This document shows positions 1-8,725 of a stretch of DNA of 38,653 nucleotides, in pieces; the stretch's first letter is position 1, and the number at the start of each line of letters is the position of its first letter. The stretch spans positions 1 through 38,653 of the forward strand of contig DAHXNQ010000072.1 of assembly GCA_027365315.1 (NCBI GenBank), read 5' to 3'. The notes under the pieces are model-generated. The model was not told where the DNA came from and did no database searches. It saw nothing but the letters and a program-made list of their open reading frames with translations. A program made the position numbers and the translations under genes. This DNA comes from Rhabdochlamydiaceae bacterium. Its GTDB lineage: Bacteria > Chlamydiota > Chlamydiia > Chlamydiales > Rhabdochlamydiaceae.

Positions 1-177
1 TTGCTCGAACGAATGAAACTTTCTTCTTAGTCTGATAACAGTTCTTATTTGTGCAACAACTCTCCCTCGGGGTGCGATTGAGGGTAGAATTTCAGTATAT
101 CGTCAAGAAGTATCAAGCTATTTCTTCATGCAATTTCCCTGCATGCTCAGCAAACGAGTGCACAAATTCTCCGCATT

Positions 178-384
178 GTGCGCGCCACTCCTGAGGAAGC
201 CAGGGAATGGATGGATGACCTCATACGCATGCAGCAAGATCTCTATGACTGGGCTCTTGATCTCGAGGAACAGAAGAAGAGGTGGGATGCTCGCCAGCGC
301 ATTGGAGCCACCTGGATCTGGCTCTCTAACCGCATTGGCATGCCGGTCTATGAGCAGATCGGCTTTAGCACTCCTCCCTCTTGA
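178..384 (+). CDS. hypothetical small protein (68 aa, Trp-rich, charged); start uncertain
   Basis: [46 protein letters not shown]... has protein-like amphipathic composition. It starts with GTG and the frame is open upstream to about 88. The 3' end overlaps the convergent rnz stop by 20 bp. Confidence 0.35.
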   Translation: MRATPEEAREWMDDLIRMQQDLYDWALDLEEQKKRWDARQRIGATWIWLSNRIGMPVYEQIGFSTPPS

Positions 385-1282
385 GGAAGGGGACGACTTT
401 GAGATCTTCGGCGACGTCGACCTGAGGAAAGATGGCGCCAGCCTCTTCGATGAATTCAGCGAGATCTTGATAGCGGGCAGAGAAGTGGGTGAGGACGAGT
501 CGCTTGACATGAGCGCGCTGCGCCACTTCGGCCACCTGCTTAGCGGTCATGTGGCGGTGGCTACGAGCCAGTTTTTTGTCCCTGTCGAGGTAGGTGCTCT
601 CGCAGAGAAAGAGGGCAGCATCTTTAGCCAATTCGAGCAGTTTAGGCGTGTAAAGAGTATCGAGGGCGATAGCAAAGACATCCCCTTCTCGCTTCCAGCC
701 CACATCTGTGAAGCGGACAGTTTTTCCCTCAAAGAGGATTTCATCCTCACTCTCTAGCTGACGAATGATAGGACCGCGCAGCCCCAGAGCAGAGAGCTTC
801 TGCTTATCAAATTTGCGTGTAGTCTGTTCCTGGATGCGCCAACCGATCACATCGACGCCATGGTTGAGGAAGAAGGCCTCGATGCGGAAGTTGCCATCAT
901 CCTCCACTAGACCCTCCTTCTCCACTGGATGGAGCACCACCTGGATGGTCTCGTGATAGATGGTTCCATAGCGAAGGCGATCAAAATAGATCTGACCGCT
1001 AGCGGGATAGTAGCAGTGAACTGGATGGGGCACCTTATCCAGATTGAGGCGCATCAGCATCGATCCCAGCCCAAGACAGTGGTCGCCGTGGAAATGGCTG
1101 ACAAAAATGCGGGTCACCGTGGGTGGTGCCACATCGGCAAAAATAAACTGCCTCTGCGTTCCCTCGCCGGGATCGAAGAGAAAACCCTCTCCATTCCAGC
1201 GCAGCAGGTAGGCTCCATGGTTGCGATGGCGCGTAGGCTGCTGAGAGGAGGAGCCTAGAATGATCAGATCGCGCACAGACAT
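365..1282 (-). CDS. rnz: ribonuclease Z (tRNA 3' endonuclease, metallo-beta-lactamase fold)
   Basis: N-terminal [54 protein letters not shown] metal motif, and C-terminal [10 protein letters not shown] typical of RNase Z. Confidence 0.9.
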   Translation of the reverse strand: MSVRDLIILGSSSQQPTRHRNHGAYLLRWNGEGFLFDPGEGTQRQFIFADVAPPTVTRIFVSHFHGDHCLGLGSMLMRLNLDKVPHPVHCYYPASGQIYFDRLRYGTIYHETIQVVLHPVEKEGLVEDDGNFRIEAFFLNHGVDVIGWRIQEQTTRKFDKQKLSALGLRGPIIRQLESEDEILFEGKTVRFTDVGWKREGDVFAIALDTLYTPKLLELAKDAALFLCESTYLDRDKKLARSHRHMTAKQVAEVAQRAHVKRLVLTHFSARYQDLAEFIEEAGAIFPQVDVAEDLKVVPFLKREEC

Positions 1283-2455
1283 CTATTTTTTCTCCGGTAC
1301 CATTCTACGCCAGCTGGGTCTTGCAAAAAGTTTGCAGCGAGCCAGCACTATACCCGCTAGCAGCCCTCCTACATGGGCACTGTTTGCCACCTCTGTCGAG
1401 AGATTGGCCAGTGAGAAAAAACGAAGCAGAAAGGAGATGAAATCGAGGGCACAGAGAGCGAAGATGAAAAACAATATAAATCTCACCAGAGATCGCGGCA
1501 GTGGATAGCCCTCCCAGGGCGCTCTTTTCTGCCGCATCCAGATGAAGCCCACCATACCGGCAACCACCCCTGACAGTCCTACAAAAATGGGGCCGCCCAT
1601 GAGATATTGGCAGGTGTTGGAGAAGAGAGCGGTGAGAACAAATAGAAGAGCCAATCTAAAGACGCCGATACAGAGCTCGATCTGCCTGCTGACAAGCCAA
1701 AGTAGGCCGAGATTGAAGAGCAGATGGAGCAGGCTGCCATGCAGCAGCGCTGGCGTCAGAAACCGCCACACCTCCCCCTTGCCGATCTTCTCAAACATCG
1801 GCACCTTTGCCAGATCAATCCGCTTTCCCTGCTTCTCTAGCAAAGCAAAATCATAGAGACCGCGCCAAAAGGGCAGCGCCTCTGCCTGCCGAAGCGCCCT
1901 CTTTGCATCGGAAGGAAGCGTGGCAAGTTGCTTCTCAGTTTTGACATGATAGAGCAGCAAAATTTCCGAGACCTCTTCGAAGGTGCGCGGGTAGTCATAG
2001 AGTGTGGCGCGCATCAGTGAACCAAAATGGTTCTGATAGACAAGAGGTCCATCGGAATTCACCACCTGCTGCTCCTGACTGCTGGTCACCCCAAAAAAGA
2101 GCGTGCAGAGCAGCAGCAGAAACGCGGTGAAGAGATAATACCGAAAATGGCGCAGAGGGGGAGGGCGCCTTCGCTGCTGCGGCGGCTCCACAGCAGCAGT
2201 CGAGGAGTTCGTGGGAGCGACGGGAGGTTTCACCTGCTCTGCATCCAGCTCCCTCATCACCAAAGTAGGATCGTTCTCATAGAGACGTTTGATATCGGAG
2301 GCTTTCAGCCAATCATCCTCCTGCACAATCCAGACCGATGCCCCATGAACGCCAGCCCCATCCTGTTCCCAAAGGCATTCGACACCAGCTTGCATCAAAA
2401 GCTGGGATAGCTCGCGCGCTTCGCGTGGGGTAGGAAAATGGGCGATCAGACGCAT
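1283..2455 (-). CDS. glpG: rhomboid family intramembrane serine protease, GlpG-like, with N-terminal cytosolic domain
   Basis: Motifs LLHGSLLHLLFNLGLLWL, GLSGVVAGMVGFIWM (GxSG catalytic Ser) and AHVGGLLAGIVLA (catalytic His). The N-terminal domain resembles the GlpG cytosolic domain. Confidence 0.85.
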   Translation of the reverse strand: MRLIAHFPTPREARELSQLLMQAGVECLWEQDGAGVHGASVWIVQEDDWLKASDIKRLYENDPTLVMRELDAEQVKPPVAPTNSSTAAVEPPQQRRRPPPLRHFRYYLFTAFLLLLCTLFFGVTSSQEQQVVNSDGPLVYQNHFGSLMRATLYDYPRTFEEVSEILLLYHVKTEKQLATLPSDAKRALRQAEALPFWRGLYDFALLEKQGKRIDLAKVPMFEKIGKGEVWRFLTPALLHGSLLHLLFNLGLLWLVSRQIELCIGVFRLALLFVLTALFSNTCQYLMGGPIFVGLSGVVAGMVGFIWMRQKRAPWEGYPLPRSLVRFILFFIFALCALDFISFLLRFFSLANLSTEVANSAHVGGLLAGIVLARCKLFARPSWRRMVPEKK

Positions 2456-2952
2456 TGGACAATCTTTTTAATAATTTGTGAGGTAGAGAGACCTGGCACC
2501 AGCTGTACAATATGAACCACTCCGCCACCCTCTTTCACCACTTCGCTCTCGATGCAATGAGCACCATATTCGGCGCCATTCACATGTACATCGGGAGCAA
2601 TCTTGCGCAGCAGCGCCCTCGGATCATCCTCTTCAAACCAGGTGACCCAGTCGACCATCTCCAGCGCGGCCATCATCATGAGGCGATAGTCAAGCGGAAT
2701 GATAGGACGCTTCTCACTTTTGTAGCGGCGAATCGACTCGTCGCTATTCAGCGCTACAACCAGCTGGTCAGCCTGCGCAGCTGCCTGGTAGAGAATTTCC
2801 AGGTGGCCTGCATGCAGAAGATCGAACGAGCCGTTCAGCGTCGCTATGGTGTAGCCCTCTTTACGAAGTGCCGCCACCTTCTCTTCGATCTGCTCCGGGT
2901 CGATCCACTTACGCCGCCTATCCGCCCAAGCGAGATCCTGGAAATGCCTCAT
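2446..2952 (-). CDS. rfaE2: RfaE/HldE C-terminal-type nucleotidyltransferase (D-glycero-beta-D-manno-heptose 1-phosphate adenylyltransferase)
   Basis: LNGSFDLLHAGHLEILYQAAAQADQLVVALNSDESIRRYKSEKRPIIPLDYRLMMMAALEMVDWV: HxGH nucleotidyltransferase motif and RfaE2 signature. Its ATG lies at 2952 inside the lon 3' end. Confidence 0.85.
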   Translation of the reverse strand: MRHFQDLAWADRRRKWIDPEQIEEKVAALRKEGYTIATLNGSFDLLHAGHLEILYQAAAQADQLVVALNSDESIRRYKSEKRPIIPLDYRLMMMAALEMVDWVTWFEEDDPRALLRKIAPDVHVNGAEYGAHCIESEVVKEGGGVVHIVQLVPGLSTSQIIKKIVQCV

Positions 2953-5428
2953 CAAACACCTCGCTATAATCTGCTACAAAACGAACCCTCATCCCTTTCT
3001 TCACATGGTCTGGTAGCTCCGCAAAATCTCTTTCATTCTCCTTGGGCATCAAGACGATCTTTACACCCGAACGGCGCGCTGCAATCACCTTCTCTTTTAC
3101 ACCCCCAATAGGCAGCACCTTACCCGTGAGAGTCAGTTCGCCTGTCATCGCTAGATCGGGAGCGACCGGCCGATCTAGCAGAAGCGATAATAGCGCCGTG
3201 GTCATGGTGATGCCTGCAGAGGGCCCATCTTTGGGAGTAGCGCCCTCGGGAATATGCAGATGCACCATCCTCTTCTCAAAGAAGGGGCCGGGAAGCCTCA
3301 GCTCTGCCACCAGATGCTGCGCATAGCTCCAGGCAATCTGCGCCGACTCCTTCATCACGTCGCCCGCCTGACCGGTCAGCTTCATATCGATCTTCTCGGC
3401 AGGAAGGGAGATCGCCTCCACATAGAGGGTAGCACCACCCATCGATGTCCAGGCAAGACCTAAGGCAACACCTACTGGCGTCACCTCGTGAAAGCGATCG
3501 GACAGATAGATCGGCTTGCCCAGATATTCTTCTAGATTGTCGACACCAATTTTGCACACTTTAACAGAGGCCTTGCACTTAGCTTTGGAGGCGGCCTTCT
3601 TCTCCTGAGAGCGCACCAGCTTCAGAGCCACCTTGCGCATGATCTTCTTGATGCTATTCTCGAGATTGCGCACACCCGCTTCACGCGCGTATTGATGCAC
3701 TGCTAATGCCAGAGCCGCTTTATCAAATGAGATCTGCGTTGTTTTTAGACCCATCTTCTTTCTGTTTTTAGGGATGAGATATTTGCGCGCGATCTCCACC
3801 TTCTCCTCGAGAATGTAGCCCGAGAGGCGCAATACATCCATCCTGTCCTTCAGCGGCTCAGGAATGGTATCCAGTAAATTCGCCGTAACCAAAAAGAGTA
3901 TATTGGATAGGTCGCAGGGGACATCCAGATAGTGATCTAGAAAATCGCGATTCTGTTCTGGATCGAGCACCTCGAGCAGCGCCGATGCGGGGTCGCCATG
4001 GTAGCTGGTGCCGATCTTGTCCACTTCATCCAACATGACTACTGGATTCATCACCTGAGTCGCCTTGAGCGCCTGGACGATTTTTCCAGGCATCGAGCCC
4101 ACATAGGTACGGCGATGTCCCTTAATCTCCGCTTCATCGCGCATCCCTCCCACCGAGAAACGGTAAAATTCGCGCCCGAGCGCGCGCGCGATGCTCTTGC
4201 CGATACTGGTCTTTCCCACTCCTGGTGGACCCACCAGACAGACGATGCTTCCTTTCACGCCACCAGAGAGTTTGCCCACGCTGATGAACTCGAGGATGCG
4301 CTCTTTGATATCCTCTAGGCCATAATGATCCTTCTCCAGAACCTTCTCCGCGTGCTGCAGATTGTCGTTCTCGGGACTCATCACCCCCCAGGGCACAATG
4401 GTCAGCCAATCGAGGTAGTTGCGGCTCACCGCATACTCGGCCGAGCTGGGCTCGAGAGACTGCCACTTCTCCATCTCATCTTTGATCACCTGCATCACAG
4501 AGGGCGGCACCACTCTCTTTTTCAGACGCTGCTCAAACTTCTCGGTATCACAGGTGCGGTCCTCTTTCTCGAGACCCAGCTCTTTCTTGATAGTCTTCAG
4601 CTGCTCGCGCAGGAAAAACTCTCGCTGAGTCTTCGAGATAGTCTGCTCGATCTTCATGTTGATGCTGTTCTGTAGCCGGCTGACATCCAGCTCCTTTTTC
4701 AGCAACACAAGTGCCAGATCGATCCGTTTCTGTAGATCAAACGCCTCCAGCACCTCCTGTAGCTCCTCGCGACTGGCGGTGGTGAGCGCCACGGCAAAAT
4801 CGGCCAACTTACCCGGCTCGGTAAAGTCGGAGTGACCCAGGAAAATCTGCAGCTCTTCCTTGAAGAGCGGGTTGAGCTTCAAAAGCTCTTTGATAGTGGT
4901 GATGATGCTGATGGAATAGGCCTTCAGAGCCTTCGAGATCTGCTCTGAGCTCTCCTCCTCCTGTAGATCGATTTTTGCCTTCAGCAGTTTGCGCGTCCCA
5001 CCCCGCTTGCGAATGGTGATGCGCTTCTCCATGTTCAGCACAATCTGCGCGCCGCCCTGCTCCATCGGAATGATCCTGAGCACACGCGCTAGAACGCCCA
5101 CCTCGTAGAGGTCGTCAAAAGAAAGTTTGTATATGTTGGCATCTTCGTGGCGAGTGAGGAAAAGACCCATGCATTTGTGGTCCGACTTCGCCACGCTCTT
5201 CAGAGCTTCATAGTAAGGCCCCGGCTCGATCACAATGGGCGCTGCCATCCCCGGAAAGAAGGGTCTGCGCACAAGGGGGATCACAAACACTTCGTTTGGT
5301 ATCTGCGGTTCCGAAGGACCGCCTCCCCGTTTCGGGCTGCGCTTGCGCTGCTGCTTCGGTGGATTTTCGCCCGCCGCAGCCATAGCCTCCAACACTTGAG
5401 GATCTATCTCCTGATCGTCCAAAGCCAT
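2918..5428 (-). CDS. lon: endopeptidase La (Lon ATP-dependent protease)
   Basis: Walker A GPPGVGKTSIGKSIA, Walker B VVMLDEVDKIG, and catalytic-Ser region EGATPKDGPSAGITM. Start MALDDQEIDPQ is preceded by GGAGAG; the ORF is open to 5491. Confidence 0.95.
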   Translation of the reverse strand: MALDDQEIDPQVLEAMAAAGENPPKQQRKRSPKRGGGPSEPQIPNEVFVIPLVRRPFFPGMAAPIVIEPGPYYEALKSVAKSDHKCMGLFLTRHEDANIYKLSFDDLYEVGVLARVLRIIPMEQGGAQIVLNMEKRITIRKRGGTRKLLKAKIDLQEEESSEQISKALKAYSISIITTIKELLKLNPLFKEELQIFLGHSDFTEPGKLADFAVALTTASREELQEVLEAFDLQKRIDLALVLLKKELDVSRLQNSINMKIEQTISKTQREFFLREQLKTIKKELGLEKEDRTCDTEKFEQRLKKRVVPPSVMQVIKDEMEKWQSLEPSSAEYAVSRNYLDWLTIVPWGVMSPENDNLQHAEKVLEKDHYGLEDIKERILEFISVGKLSGGVKGSIVCLVGPPGVGKTSIGKSIARALGREFYRFSVGGMRDEAEIKGHRRTYVGSMPGKIVQALKATQVMNPVVMLDEVDKIGTSYHGDPASALLEVLDPEQNRDFLDHYLDVPCDLSNILFLVTANLLDTIPEPLKDRMDVLRLSGYILEEKVEIARKYLIPKNRKKMGLKTTQISFDKAALALAVHQYAREAGVRNLENSIKKIMRKVALKLVRSQEKKAASKAKCKASVKVCKIGVDNLEEYLGKPIYLSDRFHEVTPVGVALGLAWTSMGGATLYVEAISLPAEKIDMKLTGQAGDVMKESAQIAWSYAQHLVAELRLPGPFFEKRMVHLHIPEGATPKDGPSAGITMTTALLSLLLDRPVAPDLAMTGELTLTGKVLPIGGVKEKVIAARRSGVKIVLMPKENERDFAELPDHVKKGMRVRFVADYSEVFDEAFPGSRLGG

Positions 5429-5559
5429 CTCTCCAAAAAATATACCCCCTTCCCTTAGGGAGAGGACCCCTGTCCTCTCGAAAGAGGGCAAGAGAAATGT
5501 AACGCACTTCCGAGATTTTTTGCCCTATTTTGCCCCCTTCCGGATAAAATGATCTGAAC

Positions 5560-6180
5560 ATGTACCTTGTAATTCTGGATACCAGCTCGTCTCAATCACT
5601 GCTTGCAGTGGGTAAGGATGAAAAAATTATTTGTTCTAACATCAGCGCCTCACAGCGTCACTCCACTGCGCTGCTGCCTACACTGATCGCGCTTCTAGCC
5701 GAGGCGGGAATCTCGCAAAGAGAACTTGGTTGGATTGCCGTGGGCAAGGGCCCTGGCTCTTACACCGGCACCCGCGTCGGCCTTGCCGCTGCACAGGCGC
5801 TCGCCTTTGCCCTAGAGATTCCGCTAATCTCTTTCTGTTCGCCGCTGGCGTTTCTCCCTATCGAAGAGGGTCCATTTGCCGCCATCTGGCCCACTAAGAT
5901 GGGCAGCCACTACCTGCTGCGCGGCAAGTGCCTTCAAAGAATCTACTACTACGAGGACGAAGGCAGCGTAGTGGCAGCAGAGGAGCTGTCCCTACAGCTC
6001 GCTCCAGAAAGCGTTCTTGTCTCTCTCGATCCAGAAGCGGTGGCAAGCTCTCTTCCTCTTCTCGCGGACAGAATCAAGCTAGCCATTCCCAATCTCGGCG
6101 CTCTTCTGCCCACCCTCCTGAAGGAGCTCGCTACCACTGACCGAAGCTCCCTCCTGGTCAGCCCCATCTACTACGCCTAA
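5560..6180 (+). CDS. tsaB: tRNA threonylcarbamoyladenosine biosynthesis protein TsaB
   Basis: MYLVILDTSSSQSLLAVG...RQRHSTALLPTL-like N-terminus and GWIAVGKGPGSYTGTRVGLAAAQALAFAL signature. Confidence 0.9.
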   Translation: MYLVILDTSSSQSLLAVGKDEKIICSNISASQRHSTALLPTLIALLAEAGISQRELGWIAVGKGPGSYTGTRVGLAAAQALAFALEIPLISFCSPLAFLPIEEGPFAAIWPTKMGSHYLLRGKCLQRIYYYEDEGSVVAAEELSLQLAPESVLVSLDPEAVASSLPLLADRIKLAIPNLGALLPTLLKELATTDRSSLLVSPIYYA

Positions 6181-7263
6181 CGATTTCAGTAGCCATTTCT
6201 CACACAATTGAAGACGTATGGATAAATCGAGCAGTGTCCTAAGAGGAACATCGTTAGATGGCTCGCGGCCTACGCTCTTTTCTACCAAAAGCGACAGCCA
6301 CTCCACCCTCTTTTTCCAAAGAGGAGAGATAGCCCGCAAATCCTGTTTCTCTGGCTCTTTTCCGCGTATGAAGAGCTCCAGCTGGCCGATCATCTCCCGA
6401 GTGAAGGCGAGGAACAGCCGCTTCCTCTTTGAATCAGCGGGAGCATCTGCCTCTTCTGACAGAACAGCCTCGAACTTCTCCAACGAAGCGTTCCACTCTT
6501 TGCTCTGTTTCTGGTAGGCAAATAGCTCGCGCAGCCCAGCATGTGCTGCATTGGCGGCAGAGAGCGTGATGAGCAGCAACATGGGAGCGGTCGCCCCCAT
6601 CACCAGAAAGAGCGCAATCGGTCCTGTCCATGCTGGGGATAGAATCAGCGCCACCACCCCCACCACCAAGATCACCAAGGTGGCTAGGATTGCTACGGCG
6701 ATGATAAGGCGCCCCCCCATCTGGGTCACTCTCGGTGGCACAGAGGCGGTGCACTCCTGGAGAAACCCCCGAAATGGTGCGCCCCCCACCGGAACTTCCG
6801 AGCCAGCTGGATCAATCGATCGCCAGATAGCGAGGTCGAGCTCATCCAGCACCCAGTCTGCCTGAGTGTCATCGCGGATGACGGGGAGCAGATCGAGTTC
6901 ACGCGTGACCGCACCACCCACTAGCTTAAACCGGGTAGCCCCCTCCACGGAGGCCTGTACCTGCCAGCTGGGCACCCCTTCCTCCGAAATCACCCTCTTC
7001 TGCACTCTATTGATCCGCTCCTCTAGGGCCTGGGCAAACTCCTCCTTAGAGGGGTCCTGCCGCTCCTGTCCCATTTTACTTAAGAGCCGCTGGTACCAGC
7101 TGTCACCCCCCGCCACAGCAGATGCACTTGCCATAATTTCCTCTACCATCTCGCCCAGAGATCCTACCACGACCCCTCGAATGGCTACGACCCTCTTCTC
7201 GGCATTGAGCTTTATAGGCCGTTCGCATACTCTTCTCTTCCGTACGGGCAGGCCGGTTCGCAT
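6079..7263 (-). CDS. hypothetical membrane protein with bilobed hydrophobic domain (Inc-like candidate)
   Basis: 394-aa ORF. The two adjacent hydrophobic stretches RLIIAVAILATLVILVVGVVALIL-SPAWTG-PIALFLVMGATAPMLLLITL are flanked by long hydrophilic, coil-like regions. A GGGAG-like site lies upstream of the start. Confidence 0.65.
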   Translation of the reverse strand: MRTGLPVRKRRVCERPIKLNAEKRVVAIRGVVVGSLGEMVEEIMASASAVAGGDSWYQRLLSKMGQERQDPSKEEFAQALEERINRVQKRVISEEGVPSWQVQASVEGATRFKLVGGAVTRELDLLPVIRDDTQADWVLDELDLAIWRSIDPAGSEVPVGGAPFRGFLQECTASVPPRVTQMGGRLIIAVAILATLVILVVGVVALILSPAWTGPIALFLVMGATAPMLLLITLSAANAAHAGLRELFAYQKQSKEWNASLEKFEAVLSEEADAPADSKRKRLFLAFTREMIGQLELFIRGKEPEKQDLRAISPLWKKRVEWLSLLVEKSVGREPSNDVPLRTLLDLSIRLQLCEKWLLKSLGVVDGADQEGASVSGSELLQEGGQKSAEIGNG

Positions 7264-7315
7264 TCTCAGCGACTCCCGCTCCCCTTGTAAAAATATTAGA
7301 AGGATATAACCTTAC

Positions 7316-7516
7316 ATGACCAATGTGAAAGTTCGCATGGGAGAGCCAATCGATAAGGCGCTCCGCGCTTTGAAGAAAAAATTAGACAAAGAAGGGGTAA
7401 TGAAGGCTGCTAAAGCTCACCGCTTCTACGACAAACCCTCTGTAAAAAGCCGCGCGAAGTCTAAAGCTGCTCTGAAGTACCGACGTGTACGAGGCCCTTC
7501 CAGGTCTTCGAGTTAA
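7316..7516 (+). CDS. rpsU: 30S ribosomal protein S21
   Basis: [53 protein letters not shown] closely resembles chlamydial S21. Confidence 0.93.
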   Translation: MTNVKVRMGEPIDKALRALKKKLDKEGVMKAAKAHRFYDKPSVKSRAKSKAALKYRRVRGPSRSSS

Positions 7517-7542
7517 CAAAATAAATTATATTATTTATTCAG

Positions 7543-8712
7543 ATGGCCAACTACTACCAGCTCCTAGGAATCTCTCGCAACGCCACTCAGGACGAGATCA
7601 AGAAGGCTTACCGCCAGAGCGCCCTTAAGAACCACCCAGATCGCAATCCTGGTGACCCCGAGGCGGAGAAACGGTTTAAACTGATCTCCGAAGCCTATGA
7701 GGTGCTAAGTGACGAGCAGAAGCGGCAGCTCTACGACCAATATGGCGAAGAGGCTGCCCGCGGTTTTGCAGGGGCCGGCGGTGGTCATACCGGCTTTGCC
7801 TCGATGGAGGAGGCGCTGCGCACCTTCATGGGCGCTTTTGGGGGCGGAGGATCTGGGGGCGGGTCGATGTTCGATTCCATCTTTGGTTTTGAGGGTGGAG
7901 GCGAAGGGGGTGATAGCTTTGCCCGCCAGGGAGCCAGCAAGAAGATGTCGCTCTCTCTGGAATTTGAGGAGGCGATCCGCGGCGTAGAGAAGGAGGTTCT
8001 TCTCTCCAACTACGCCACCTGCTCGCGCTGCTCAGGCCTGGGCGCTGCATCAGCCGACAAGATTCTCTCCTGCAAGCGCTGCCGCGGTAGCGGCCAGATC
8101 CATCAGACAAGGGGCTTCTTTTCGGTCACAGCACCCTGCCCCGAGTGCCATGGCCGTGGCAAGACCATCTCTGAATTCTGCCCAGAATGCTCGGGCCAGG
8201 GTCGCATCAAGAAAAAAGAAAAACTATCAATTCGCATTCCCGCCGGCATCGCCGACGGCATGCGCATCCGCATGTCGGGCCATGGCGATGCGGGCGAGGG
8301 GGGCGGGCCTCCTGGCGACCTCTATGTCCATATCCAAGTGAAACCCCATGAGTTTTTCCAAAGAGGTGAAGGTGACGACATCTCTTTAGAGCTCCCCTTA
8401 AGCTTCTCAGAGGCAGCTCTTGGCTGCTCTAAAACTGTACCTTCTCCGCGAGGCCGCTCTTGCCGCCTCACCATTCCTGAGGGAACCCAAACCCACAAGC
8501 TCTTCCGCATTCGCGGTGAGGGAGCCCCCGATGTCAACGGACGCGGCATTAGCGGCGACCTGCTGGTACGGGTGATCGTGGAGACACCTGTTCATCTCAC
8601 TGCCAAGCAAAAAGAGCTGCTAGAGAGTTTCTCTTCCCTAGAGACTGATCAGAACTCTCCCCGCAAGCGCTCCTTCCTGGACAAATTGAAGTCGCTCTTC
8701 TCCCCTTCGTAG
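7543..8712 (+). CDS. dnaJ: molecular chaperone DnaJ
   Basis: J domain with HPD (NHPDRNPGD), G-rich linker, and four CxxC zinc-finger motifs (CSRC, CKRC, CPEC, CPEC). Confidence 0.97.
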   Translation: MANYYQLLGISRNATQDEIKKAYRQSALKNHPDRNPGDPEAEKRFKLISEAYEVLSDEQKRQLYDQYGEEAARGFAGAGGGHTGFASMEEALRTFMGAFGGGGSGGGSMFDSIFGFEGGGEGGDSFARQGASKKMSLSLEFEEAIRGVEKEVLLSNYATCSRCSGLGAASADKILSCKRCRGSGQIHQTRGFFSVTAPCPECHGRGKTISEFCPECSGQGRIKKKEKLSIRIPAGIADGMRIRMSGHGDAGEGGGPPGDLYVHIQVKPHEFFQRGEGDDISLELPLSFSEAALGCSKTVPSPRGRSCRLTIPEGTQTHKLFRIRGEGAPDVNGRGISGDLLVRVIVETPVHLTAKQKELLESFSSLETDQNSPRKRSFLDKLKSLFSPS

Positions 8713-8725
8713 CGGCGAAGCGCTC

